From: Candidatus Nyctobacter psychrophilus
GTDB taxonomy: Bacteria > Vulcanimicrobiota > Vulcanimicrobiia > Vulcanimicrobiales > Vulcanimicrobiaceae
Reading direction: 5' to 3'
DNA: 35,869 bases
Assembly: GCA_014305025.1 (NCBI GenBank)
Contig: JACRTY010000024.1
Location: forward strand, 1 to 35,869
The notes beneath the pieces are model-generated. The model did not search any database and was not told where the DNA came from. It worked only from the letters and a program-made list of their open reading frames with translations. The position numbers were made by a program, and so were the translations under genes. This document shows positions 1 through 7,514 of the stretch, piece after piece (positions within the stretch are counted from its first letter, which is position 1; each line of letters starts with the position of its first letter).

Positions 1-2
1 AG

Positions 3-119
3 TCCGCGATCCGGCTCATCAGCATGGTTTTACTCGAGCAGAGCGAAGACTGGATTACCGAGCGGTGCTACATGAGTGAAGCATCGATGGATCTTGTAAA
101 GAACGGAAAAACCGAGTAG
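3..119 (+). pseudogene. C-terminal tip of an IS256-type (mutator) transposase, cut by window edge
   Basis: Frame 3 is open from the first base to a TAG at 117-119 and gives 38 residues. The stretch RLISMVLLEQSEDW followed by ERCYMS resembles the usual end of IS256-family transposases, which finish with a pattern like RLV-A-L-EQ-eeW---RRYM. The catalytic DDE part would lie left of the window, so I cannot tell whether the element is intact. It fits the other insertion-sequence debris up to 2726. The call rests on recall of the family tail only. Confidence 0.5.
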
Positions 120-146
120 AATAGAGCGATAGAGAACGGCTCGAAT

Positions 147-1016
147 TTACACCAGATATTGGACACCCTCTTTTGGCGCTGAACCAGTCGGCGCATTGAG
201 CGAGATGCCGAGGGTGCTCCCCCATGCATTGATAGATGTCGAAAAGGACGAGGTCCACTGGAATGCGGGATTTATTTGCGTCCAGAACTGCCCTGCATTG
301 TCCTTGTATATCCATCCCCAAACGTGCGAAGAGACAGTAAGGACGCCGTTATGGTTGTACGGTAAACCATCCGCCTGGAAAATCTCGTTTTCATCGACAA
401 TCGTCCGTGGTTTTCCACCGACCTGGCCCACGGTATCTCCAACCGCCATAGACTGTTGGTCGCAAGTGTCGTGGTCAAATATCGGCCCTCTATGAACCGC
501 TACATTGCAGACACCATCGGAATAGCCGTCGTCGCGGTAACACGTTGCGGGCCCAGACGGCCCTTTATCGGCGAAGTCATCCCAGGAGCAGAATACTGTA
601 TAGCAGCCACCCTGCTGCATGAAATCAGGGGACCCAACTGGTGGCGGACATTGTCCAACATTAGGCTTGACACGTCCTTGGGCTGTACGCTGAAGTTGAG
701 GACAGTAGTCGTTCGGCCGTACGTCGAAGTGATCAGCTTGCCCGTTGCGCGGATGCAGTTGCCAGTAGCGTGACGCCGCAGCTTCCGCCGGAGTTTGCCG
801 CTCCGCATGATTGAATGGTATCGAATGCGTCGCCCAATACTGGTTCGCCGCTGCAAGCTGGGCTGCTGTCTGAAACGGTGGTGGAGGTAGTGGAGGTAAA
901 CGAAACGGAATTGCAACGACCGGTCGGGAGCCGGCGATGATGGGATTCGCTTGTCCGGGTACCCCTACCATCGGCAACGCCACCAAAGTCACGGCTACCC
1001 GAGAGATAAATCTCAA
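147..1016 (-). CDS. Secreted cysteine-containing protein, unknown function
   Basis: The reading frame is open up to 1124, but I place the start at a TTG (1016-1014) because a near-perfect ribosome binding site, AAAGGAGG, lies just upstream of it (about 1020-1028). With that start the 289-residue product begins MRFISRVAVTLVALPMVGVPGQA, a clear signal peptide (quoted here only to show the hydrophobic core and the AxxGQA-like end), so the protein is probably exported. A proline-rich stretch (about residues 35-50) follows, then a region with about six cysteines and aromatic patches in the C-terminal half. I recognise no family. It lies between insertion-sequence remnants and looks less GC-biased than the core genes, so it may be an acquired accessory gene. 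Confidence 0.6.
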   Translation of the reverse strand: MRFISRVAVTLVALPMVGVPGQANPIIAGSRPVVAIPFRLPPLPPPPFQTAAQLAAANQYWATHSIPFNHAERQTPAEAAASRYWQLHPRNGQADHFDVRPNDYCPQLQRTAQGRVKPNVGQCPPPVGSPDFMQQGGCYTVFCSWDDFADKGPSGPATCYRDDGYSDGVCNVAVHRGPIFDHDTCDQQSMAVGDTVGQVGGKPRTIVDENEIFQADGLPYNHNGVLTVSSHVWGWIYKDNAGQFWTQINPAFQWTSSFSTSINAWGSTLGISLNAPTGSAPKEGVQYLV

Positions 1017-1114
1017 GCGACCTCCTTTGGAAAGGATGGCTCGGGAAGTAATCAGGCCCGCCATCAACAACTTTATTGAGCCGACGTAGAAACGCTTCAC
1101 CGGTTGCATCTGAC

Positions 1115-1143
1115 TTGGTAGCAAAAAATTCGGTCGGTGTCAA
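1115..1143 (-). promoter_or_regulatory. Candidate promoter for the secreted protein
   Basis: On the minus strand a perfect TTGACA (1143-1138) is followed, after 17 bases, by TACCAA (1120-1115), a weak match to a -10 box. Transcription from here would leave a leader of about 90 bases before the TTG start at 1016. Only the -35 box is convincing. The rest of 1017-1391 holds no gene I can support. Confidence 0.3.
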
Positions 1144-1391
1144 CAGTACGCGACGGACGGCCATAATCCACCCCCCAGCATGACAGGGATGGCTGTCACG
1201 GGTGCTTTTTGTAGGTGGGTAGGGTAAGCGGACAGCTCGCGCGGCTTCAAAGCTTCAAATGACGGCCGGTTGCGAGAAAGCGCGAGAACGCCTATCGACG
1301 AGCGGCGCAGGGGCGAGACGCAGACGAAGCTGGCGCTGACCTCCATTCGCAAGGGGCCATTAGTTTTGCGCTACGGCTTTGACGCGAAGAT

Positions 1392-1811
1392 TTATCCGGA
1401 AGGGACCGCGGCCAACGCCAAGATCCCTTGGCGCACCTTGATCAGCAACTCGTTGGAGGGATGCCCACAGCCCAGCATCACGACGAGTTGCCGCGCGTGA
1501 TGTACCACCAGTCCTGGCAACCCGATGAGGTGCAAGCAAACCGCTTTCATGCGGCGCGTTTCCCAGTTTGCGCTCGCCGCCACGCGCTCGAGTACCAAGC
1601 GTTTCATGACAACATTGAGATTCATGGCGATGAGCATGATCGCCCGCCAAGCGGCATTGGCGCCGAAGGTCGCCGATGGAAGCTTGCCCCCCGCCAGATC
1701 GTCCTTCATGATCGCATGGGCTTTCTCGCTGTTTCCGCAGCGTTCGCGGTGCCACTGAATCAGCTCGTCGCCCGGCGTCGTCAAACGGTTGGTGGGCGCG
1801 CCTTCTGAATT
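1392..1811 (-). pseudogene. IS1380-family transposase, 3' remnant
   Basis: The minus-strand frame ends with TGA at 1392 and reads back to about 1811. It contains the stretch ELIQWHRERCGNSEKAHAIM, then KDDLAGGKLPSATFGANAAW and a following run of hydrophobic residues. This is the C-terminal signature of IS1380 DDE transposases, where an (E/D)LIRWYR-G--E--H motif precedes a K--L--G-mP--rFGANAAW segment. The N-terminal two thirds, with the first catalytic aspartates, are missing; at its upstream edge the frame runs into the tail of an unrelated ATPase remnant. It is a dead fragment, probably left by a deletion. Confidence 0.75.
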
Positions 1812-2110
1812 ATTTCGCGCCTCTGTCGCTCTGCGTTAGCGAAGAATCTCTGAAGTGCATCGACGTCCGCTCGGTATCGTGAAGCTTGTGGCGCCTCTTC
1901 GATGTCCCACTCAACAATCGTCGTGTTTCCCGCCGATTCGTGCCAGCTGAAGCGTCTTTCGGTCGGCAGCCGTGACGCGATCCCATAGCAATTCTAAGAA
2001 CTGCGGCTCATGCGAAAGCAGTACAAGTTGCGCGCACGCCTCTCCGCACTTGTAAATCCGGTGAACCGTTTGATTTCCGCGGAAACTATCCAGACTGCTG
2101 CTGAAGGTAT
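1781..2110 (-). pseudogene. Frameshifted C-terminal remnant of an SMC/RecF-like AAA ATPase
   Basis: Minus-strand translation from about 2105 gives [20 protein letters not shown] and then [19 protein letters not shown]. This matches the D-loop (SSLD) and the switch-histidine strand (LxLSHE) near the end of AAA_13-like, SMC-type ATPases. At about 1913-1917 the frame hits a stop, and the protein resumes in a neighbouring frame (TTIVEWDIEEAPQASRYRAD and on to RPPTV) ending at 1781. The Walker A region is absent. Its start is buried under the IS5 remnant and its end runs into the IS1380 remnant, so this is an eroded chromosomal or defence-type ATPase. Which ATPase family it belonged to cannot be told from the tail. 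Confidence 0.6.
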
Positions 2111-2159
2111 TTACACTTGCGCTTACCCGTTGGCGCTACCATATCGCCTCCAGTCGAGC

Positions 2160-2726
2160 AATCGCGCCTGCAGTATGTCACGGAAAGACTTGGAACTAGC
2201 GCGCGATCTGCGCGAGCGCGGCGGAATCGACTTGGAGGGATGCTTCGTCGACGGCACATTTGCCCCGGCGAAAAAAGGGGGCGGCTGCGTCGGGAAAACC
2301 AAGCGCGGCAAGGGGACCAAGATCATGGCAATTGCAGACGGCGCTGGTCTTCCTGTCGCCGTATGCATCGAAAGTGCTTCGCCCCACGAAGTAACGCTCG
2401 TTGATCGGTTGCTGCGGAACCGTTTCCTGCAAGAGCTTCCAGAACGGATCATCGGCGATATGGCCTATGATAGTGACCGGCTCGATCGCAGCCTTGAGGA
2501 CATAGGCGTCGAGATGATCGCTCCGCACCGATCGAACCGCGTGCGGCCGGCAACACAAGACCGGCGCCCACTGCGACGTTATCGCCGGCGCTGGAAGGTT
2601 GAGCGGCTCTTCGCATGGCTTTAAAACTACCGACGCATTCTCGTTCGCCATGAGTTTCACGCAGCGAATTATCTCGGGTTCGTTACGCTCGGTTGCATCG
2701 CAATTCTGCTCCGGCGGCTATTATGA
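2160..2726 (+). pseudogene. IS5-family (IS427/IS1031-like) transposase with nonsense codon
   Basis: The frame contains [53 protein letters not shown] and [16 protein letters not shown]. This is the order seen in IS5-group DDE transposases, with D in FVDGTF, D in GDMAYDSD and E in [13 protein letters not shown] at 2622-2624 replaces the usual glutamine codon CAA of LQN; the same frame then continues with NYRRILVRHEFHAANYLGFV to a TGA at 2724-2726. So one C-to-T change broke an otherwise readable C-terminus. The N-terminal part (before about 2160) is unrecognisable and overlaps the ATPase remnant. No clear terminal inverted repeat was found; GAGATGGTTCTAGC at 2725-2738 may be the right end. Confidence 0.75.
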
Positions 2727-2756
2727 GATGGTTCTAGCAACGTGACGCAAGTCAAG

Positions 2757-4061
2757 CTACTCCAATTTGTAAACCGAACCCGTTCTATCTCGGCGGAGCC
2801 GACTATGCGAGGTCCCGGCGATCTGTCGCTGTGTTTCTATCGCAAGGCGAACCTCGGCGGCGGTTGCGCCGGAAACGCCATAGGCCTTCGCCGTTGCGGG
2901 GAGCGTGGCGATCGCGGTGTCAACCTCATCGATGATGCTCGCTGCACGCTTCGCGTCGATGTCTTGCCGATCGGCGACAGCGAGCAGGTCAGTGCGCGTG
3001 ATGTCGCGTCCCTTGCCGTTGACCGCAAGGTAATGTTCGGCGCCGGGGCCGGTGGAATATGTTAGATCGTAAGCAGGCGATAAGCGCCAACCGTGGTGCT
3101 GCGTGAAGAGTAGCGCGTGTTGCTTCGCGTGATCGTCGCGATTGAGCGAAGGGACGTTGAATACCATGCGGCGGAAGCCTTGCTCGACGGCACGTTGGTC
3201 ACGCGTCGCACCGCGGATCGCGTCGAGCAGATTGTCATAGTCGATCGAGGGATAGCGCCAATCGGTGTCGAGCATTCCCGCGATCGAAAGCATGTGAACG
3301 CGCGCGCCATTGGGATCGCGGTCGAAACGCTCCGTCGCGAAATATCCAGGGCCTTTCGCGGTCGCAATCAACCTCGTTCGCGGCATGACGACCCCGGCCG
3401 CGCGCGCGACATCCGCGTACGCGGCTTCTAGGGGCCCGATGTCTTTGAAGCGGTCCACGCTTGACGCGAATTTTACGATCCACGCGGAGTAGCCGGGCTG
3501 AGTCGCAAGTGGTGCGGATCGCGCATGGCCTGCGTCGTCCATCCAAACCTGAACCTTCGGTCGTGCGCCGCCGGAGGAGCCACCGAGCAATTCGAGCTCG
3601 CACATGACCTCGCTGGCTGCGCCCTCGTAGACCTTCTGAGCCCCGAGCGCGAGTTCGTCGAGATCGACGTCGTGCTCGCCGTCGCGGTGGTCGATCGCGG
3701 GAACGTAGACGATCGCTCCTCGTCCACTCTCACCGACGTCGGAAAGACGATCGAGGACGGTGAAATCCGCGAGCGTTCGGTTCGCTGCCCGGAGACGGCG
3801 CTCGAGTAACAGTTCACCCCATGCGTCGGGCAGGCTGTCGGCAAAAACTCCGTGCAGGCCCGTAAACGCTGCTGGGTTCCGCGGCCGAGTCAGACCCGGT
3901 CGTCCTGGCGGCATCATGGGGCTGAGCGGCAAGTCCGACGTCACGAATGTCGCGTCGTATTCGAAGACCGCCACGTTTCCGTCCAGGGCAAGCTCGCCGA
4001 TCGCTATGTCGGCGCCGGGACCGAAACGGAACCGGGCGGAGAGCACGCCCCTACGGTCCAC
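2757..4061 (-). CDS. hipA: HipA-family serine/threonine kinase toxin
   Basis: This is the toxin of a HipBA-type toxin-antitoxin pair. Known HipA proteins are kinases that inactivate glutamyl-tRNA synthetase or other targets; the target here is unknown. The 434-residue length is normal. The glycine-rich ATP loop GGSSGGARPK is at residues 160-169, the ATP-binding lysine in WIVKF near 197, the catalytic loop NRDDHAKQ at 307-314, and the YDLTYS segment, equivalent to the metal-binding DFG region, near 331. In E. coli HipA the last loop residue is Asn; here it is Gln314, a departure worth checking. The GTG start (4061) has an AGGCAGG site upstream and overlaps the antitoxin gene by 11 bases, so the two are translationally coupled. 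The gene abuts the IS5 remnant. Confidence 0.88.
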   Translation of the reverse strand: MDRRGVLSARFRFGPGADIAIGELALDGNVAVFEYDATFVTSDLPLSPMMPPGRPGLTRPRNPAAFTGLHGVFADSLPDAWGELLLERRLRAANRTLADFTVLDRLSDVGESGRGAIVYVPAIDHRDGEHDVDLDELALGAQKVYEGAASEVMCELELLGGSSGGARPKVQVWMDDAGHARSAPLATQPGYSAWIVKFASSVDRFKDIGPLEAAYADVARAAGVVMPRTRLIATAKGPGYFATERFDRDPNGARVHMLSIAGMLDTDWRYPSIDYDNLLDAIRGATRDQRAVEQGFRRMVFNVPSLNRDDHAKQHALLFTQHHGWRLSPAYDLTYSTGPGAEHYLAVNGKGRDITRTDLLAVADRQDIDAKRAASIIDEVDTAIATLPATAKAYGVSGATAAEVRLAIETQRQIAGTSHSRLRRDRTGSVYKLE

Positions 4062-4383
4062 GTCGCCTGCCTCTCAGTCTCGGCGGGCGATCGTCGACGA
4101 AGTCGCGGATGGAACGACGTTCCAGCGGCGGGAAAAGGCTGACCAGTGGTCCCGTCGCGTCCAAGGCGAGCGCGGTCCTGATCAAGGCTTCGATGCTGAC
4201 ATTTTCGCCGGCTTCGAACCGCTTTAGGGTCGCGACGGAAATGCCGGCAGATGCCGCTACGCTAGCCTGACTGCCATTGAGTTCCAGCCGTAGTTGGCGG
4301 GCTCGATGAGCGATTCGCCGGCGAATCTTCCGGGACGACTGACCGAAGTCCAAAAGGCCAATATATGAGCCGATATCGTTCAT
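4051..4383 (-). CDS. hipB: HipB-like XRE-family antitoxin
   Basis: A 110-residue protein with a helix-turn-helix of the Cro/C1 (XRE) class at about residues 30-75: RQLRLELNGSQASVAASAGI followed by SVATLKRFEAG. HipB proteins bind and neutralise HipA and repress their own operon. The gene lies directly upstream of hipA and overlaps it by 11 bases. The start is the ATG at 4383-4381; no better start exists and no strong ribosome binding site is seen. A perfect palindrome covers the start codon (see 4369-4389), which fits tight autoregulation. Confidence 0.85.
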   Translation of the reverse strand: MNDIGSYIGLLDFGQSSRKIRRRIAHRARQLRLELNGSQASVAASAGISVATLKRFEAGENVSIEALIRTALALDATGPLVSLFPPLERRSIRDFVDDRPPRLRGRRRGP

Positions 4384-4389
4384 ATCGGC
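4369..4389. promoter_or_regulatory. Palindromic operator over the hipB start codon
   Basis: GCCGATAT and its exact reverse complement ATATCGGC are separated by five bases (CGTTC); the hipB start codon lies at the edge of the right arm. The surrounding 50 bases are AT-rich in an otherwise GC-rich genome, and the hexamer ATATCG occurs three times (4373, 4382, 4397). Such spaced palindromes are the usual target of HipB-like repressors. It could also form a hairpin in the mRNA that hides the start codon. Confidence 0.55.
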
Positions 4390-4572
4390 GTTCAGTATAT
4401 CGCATATGATACCTTATAGCATTACGCGTGTTGCAAAGCCCAGACCCGCGCACTCAAGAACAAAGACATAGGGACGTTCGGAAGCGTCGCACCTTTGACT
4501 TCTCCGACCGGTCGACTTTCGATTCCGCGTTCCTTGAGGCGACGGCATCGTTCGGAGCGAATCGGAGCCTCC

Positions 4573-5424
4573 ATGCGGCAAGCAACATTATGCGGGTTAG
4601 CGCTCATCGCAAACCTCGTTCTCATGGCCGGTTGCGCGCTTGCGCAGACCCGGACCATACACATTTGGTCTGGCGTGGCTCCGGGGTCGGAGCATTGGTC
4701 TTGGAAGGAACGAGTTATTCATGACACTCCGCTCGGCACGGTAGTCTTCAACGTGGTAACGCCGACGTTGACGGCCTATCTTCCGCCGCAAGCGAAGGCA
4801 GCTGGGACAGGCGTCATCATCGCTCCGGGCGGAGCATGCGTCGCATTGGCCATCGATCAAGAAGGTTTCGATGTTGCGCGCCGGCTTCAGAGAAACGGCA
4901 TTGCGGCGTTCGTTCTCAAGTATCGTATCGTTCCCAAACGCCAAGAAGGCATCCCGAACATCAACATGGACGAAGCCTGCAAGTACGGGATCGCCGATGG
5001 GATACAGGCCGTCAAAGTGGTCCGGCAGCACGCGGCGGAGTGGCGCATCTCTCCGAAACGGGTCGGTTATATCGGTTTTTCGGCCGGCGGCATGGTCGCT
5101 AGCGGAGCGCTGCTTCAGCCGAACGTGGCGGCGCGGCCAAACTTCGCTGCTTTCATCTATGGCGCTCCGTTCGGAGTGATGCCGACGATTCCGAGAAAAC
5201 TCGCGCCCGTCTTTATGGCATGGGCCCAGGATGACCCGGTGGCTCTCGATGCGATCGTCAAGTTCTACGACGCGCTACGCGCGGCGGGCGATAAACCAGA
5301 GGCGCATATTTTCAACGCCGGCGGCCACGGGTTCGGCATGCGAAGGCAGGGCACGACGAGCGACCATTGGTTCGATGAATTCTCCTACTGGTTGGAGGCG
5401 CAAGGCCTAACAGCTCGTCACTAA
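4573..5424 (+). CDS. Exported alpha/beta-hydrolase (acetyl-esterase/xylanase-esterase like)
   Basis: A secreted or lipid-anchored hydrolase probably acting on acylated carbohydrates or other esters. The frame is open from 4495, but the ATG at 4573 has a GGAG site five bases upstream and gives a signal peptide: MRQATLCGLALIANLVLMAG then CALAQ. A cysteine after LMAG could be a lipobox, or cleavage may follow ALA. Mature-protein motifs: oxyanion region APGGA, nucleophile elbow GFSAGG, acid in AQDDP, catalytic histidine in GGHGFG. Length (283 residues) fits the family of BD-FAE/esterase-lipase proteins. It stands alone, divergent from hipBA across about 190 bases. The substrate cannot be deduced. 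Confidence 0.8.
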   Translation: MRQATLCGLALIANLVLMAGCALAQTRTIHIWSGVAPGSEHWSWKERVIHDTPLGTVVFNVVTPTLTAYLPPQAKAAGTGVIIAPGGACVALAIDQEGFDVARRLQRNGIAAFVLKYRIVPKRQEGIPNINMDEACKYGIADGIQAVKVVRQHAAEWRISPKRVGYIGFSAGGMVASGALLQPNVAARPNFAAFIYGAPFGVMPTIPRKLAPVFMAWAQDDPVALDAIVKFYDALRAAGDKPEAHIFNAGGHGFGMRRQGTTSDHWFDEFSYWLEAQGLTARH

Positions 5425-5478
5425 ACTCGCTAAACTAACAGCGCAGCGGTCAACAGGCAGCCGTCGCGATGGACGATA

Positions 5479-5955
5479 TCACCGCACTCTCGGCGGTGCA
5501 CCGTCGGGGTCGACGTAGGCGCCGGCCGGACTATTTTTCAAATGCTCGATCTCGGCGGGTGACAGTCTCTGCGAGAAGTCGCGCAACGCCGGGACGATAC
5601 AAAAAAAGCCGAACGGCTCGTCGCCGCGATTGACGAACTGGTGCGGTTCCATCGGTGCGACATACACGACATCGTGCTCGCGCACTTCGCGCACCTGATC
5701 ACCGACGATCGCGTGGCCAACGCCTTTGCCGACGATCACGAAATGCTCGTGCTCGTGCTTTTCCAGCCGCGTCACTGCGCCCGAGGGAACGCTGAAATAG
5801 CGCAATTCATACTGTGGTCCGGGGTCGGCGTCCGAAACCTTGCGGCCCCCGACGAGAGTGTGTCGAACGACGGCGGTCGTTTCGCCCGGCACATAGCCCT
5901 CACGCTCGACGCCTTCCCAGCCATCGGCGACTTTCGGTACGAAGCGGCGATTCAT
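5479..5955 (-). CDS. Cupin-domain protein
   Basis: A 158-residue single-domain cupin. Motif 1 is visible around residues 60-80 (SGAVTRLEKHEHEHFVIVGK), with the histidines and glutamate that bind a metal; motif 2 is around 100-110 (APMEPHQFVNRG). Small proteins of this type are often sugar or organic-acid isomerases, dioxygenases or sensors, so no reaction can be assigned. The start is the ATG at 5955. It converges with the upstream esterase and is followed leftward by about 50 non-coding bases. Confidence 0.75.
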   Translation of the reverse strand: MNRRFVPKVADGWEGVEREGYVPGETTAVVRHTLVGGRKVSDADPGPQYELRYFSVPSGAVTRLEKHEHEHFVIVGKGVGHAIVGDQVREVREHDVVYVAPMEPHQFVNRGDEPFGFFCIVPALRDFSQRLSPAEIEHLKNSPAGAYVDPDGAPPRVR

Positions 5956-6002
5956 GCTCTCACTGTTTTAACCGCGCTCTCGCATGACCCTCGAGCCATC
6001 CA

Positions 6003-6539
6003 CTATAACCTGCCGTAGACTTCGTCGAGTACAAAGGCTTGCCCGTTCAGGTATGCTTCGTCGTCACCGTAGGTGCCCGTGCTCCAGCGTCCGTTGGTTG
6101 CACGAGCGTCAACTTCGATGCGTCGCATGTCGGTGTGGATGATCACGTACGCTGCAAGGCAATTCATTGCGCGGTATGCGGCGCGTTTCTCGACGATGTC
6201 GTACGGCCTGGTGCTGCGCGAAAGGACTTCGACGACCACGTGCGGCCGCTCGATAACGGTCGCATCATCGTCTATGGGATCGCACCGAACTCCCGCATCG
6301 CAATAGTAAAACGTCGCCTCTGAAACCCGAACCTTTACGTCGCGCCCAAAGGTTTCGCACGGTGACGGATAGAGTCGGGCCAGAAGTCCACGAGCCCTGA
6401 AGCTGACGCGGTCGTGACTGACCGTGCCACCCGCGTAGGCAACGGCAAAACCATGGTGCAACTCGAAGCGCAAGCTCTGCGCCTCCTCCCAACGCAAGAA
6501 CTCCTCGGCACTCAGTTGCGGAATGATGGGCTGCTTCAT
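6003..6539 (-). CDS. Uma2-family (DUF820) putative PD-(D/E)XK nuclease
   Basis: A 178-residue protein with the Uma2/DUF820 pattern: SAEEFLRWEEA at the start, RFELHHGFAVAYAGG, and the nuclease core C-DPIDDDATVIERP followed by VVVEVLSRSTRPYDIVEKR. In this fold the Asp, the Glu of VVEVLS and the Lys of EKR form the PD-(D/E)XK site. The family is very expanded in cyanobacteria and other environmental bacteria; its biological role is not established, though it is thought to be nuclease-like and mobile. It is a single gene in the same orientation as the cupin, with no obvious partner. Confidence 0.8.
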   Translation of the reverse strand: MKQPIIPQLSAEEFLRWEEAQSLRFELHHGFAVAYAGGTVSHDRVSFRARGLLARLYPSPCETFGRDVKVRVSEATFYYCDAGVRCDPIDDDATVIERPHVVVEVLSRSTRPYDIVEKRAAYRAMNCLAAYVIIHTDMRRIEVDARATNGRWSTGTYGDDEAYLNGQAFVLDEVYGRL

Positions 6540-6596
6540 CGCAGATGTGATCGATTCGTCAACGCGCGCCTTCAGTCCGCGCTGGTCTGCGAAGAG

Positions 6597-7304
6597 CTAC
6601 GGCGGCGCGCTGAAGGATAACAGGCGGCACGAACACGCGCGTTCGGCCGTCGTCGCGTTACGCGCGACGCTGCCTTGGCGGAGGCCAGTGTACGGAACTT
6701 CGAGCCAGCCCGTGCTGCCGTGCAACACGCCGGAGGCGACGCGGACGTGCACGCGCACGCGGTTCGCGCTCCCCGGATCCTCCGGGGCAACACCGCTCCC
6801 CAGCGCGACGACGCTCGTGCCCGTCGCGATGCGAGCAGCCGACTGCTCGGGCGTAACCAGCGACGGATAGAAATCAGCGAAGCCGCCAAAACCGCCGGCG
6901 ACGACGAGATGGGTTCCGGGCGGTACTTCCGGCACCAGACGGTCGAGCGGTGCAAAGCCGGTCCAGCGCCGGTCGGTACCGTGCAGCAACACGATTCCGT
7001 CGTGCAACACGCGCACGATGCGCGCGCGCACGCCGACGGGTTCGTACACGACGTCCTCGGGGCGGGTGCCGTCCTCGGAAAAGTCGCGGCGCAGTGAGCG
7101 CGCACTCATGGTCAGCGCCGCCTCCGGCTCGTCGCTGTCGAACCAGGGGGCGCTATCGACCCGTACGAGCGTCCCGGCGCGTGGAACGAGCCAGGCGGGT
7201 GCGGCCCGATGCGCAGGCGGAACCGCTGCAGCCCCCGGCCGCGAAAAGACGGCGATCGATGAGCACAGCGCGATGGCAAGCGCGCGGACGAAACGAAAGG
7301 GCAT
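6597..7304 (-). CDS. Secreted protein of unknown function
   Basis: The frame is open to 7508, but that would run through the tRNA gene, so I start at the ATG 7304. This gives 235 residues with a signal peptide (MPFRFVRALAIALCSSIAVF, ending near PGAAA). The mature part has repeated beta-rich stretches such as IVRVLHDGIVLLHG, GTHLVVAGGFGGFADF and RVRVHVRVASGVLHGSTGWL, reminiscent of small SH3-like barrels, but this is only an impression. I recognise no family. No strong ribosome binding site is seen at 7304, and an ATG at 7346 is an alternative. Confidence 0.55.
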   Translation of the reverse strand: MPFRFVRALAIALCSSIAVFSRPGAAAVPPAHRAAPAWLVPRAGTLVRVDSAPWFDSDEPEAALTMSARSLRRDFSEDGTRPEDVVYEPVGVRARIVRVLHDGIVLLHGTDRRWTGFAPLDRLVPEVPPGTHLVVAGGFGGFADFYPSLVTPEQSAARIATGTSVVALGSGVAPEDPGSANRVRVHVRVASGVLHGSTGWLEVPYTGLRQGSVARNATTAERACSCRLLSFSAPP

Positions 7305-7441
7305 CGCTTGTGTTGTCGTCGCTGAACCGCCCGTCCTGAAGCGCATCAAGGGCACGGCCCGGCTCCCACCCGACTCGTCGGGCCTCGACGCGCGCTGGGG
7401 AACCGAAGCAGGCATCGGCGAACAGCACGACGCGCTCGTGC

Positions 7442-7514
7442 GGGCGATTAGCTCAGTTGGGAGAGCGGCACCCTTACAAGGTGATGGTCGGCGGTTCGAG
7501 CCCGTCATCGCCCA
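7442..7514 (+). tRNA. tRNA-Val (anticodon TAC)
   Basis: A 73-base cloverleaf. The acceptor stem is GGGCGAT pairing with ATCGCCC, the D stem is GCTC/GAGC, the anticodon loop is CTTACAA (anticodon TAC, valine codon GUA), and the T arm is GGCGG-TTCGAGC-CCGTC. The outermost pair of the anticodon stem is a G-A mismatch. The discriminator base A is encoded but CCA is not, so CCA must be added by tRNA nucleotidyltransferase. Its last 10 bases overlap the 3' end of the convergent beta-propeller gene. Confidence 0.93.

Noticed and set aside
7304..7508. N-terminal extension of the secreted protein up to 7508
   Set aside because: It would be translated from the antisense strand of the tRNA gene, and the signal peptide begins only at 7304.
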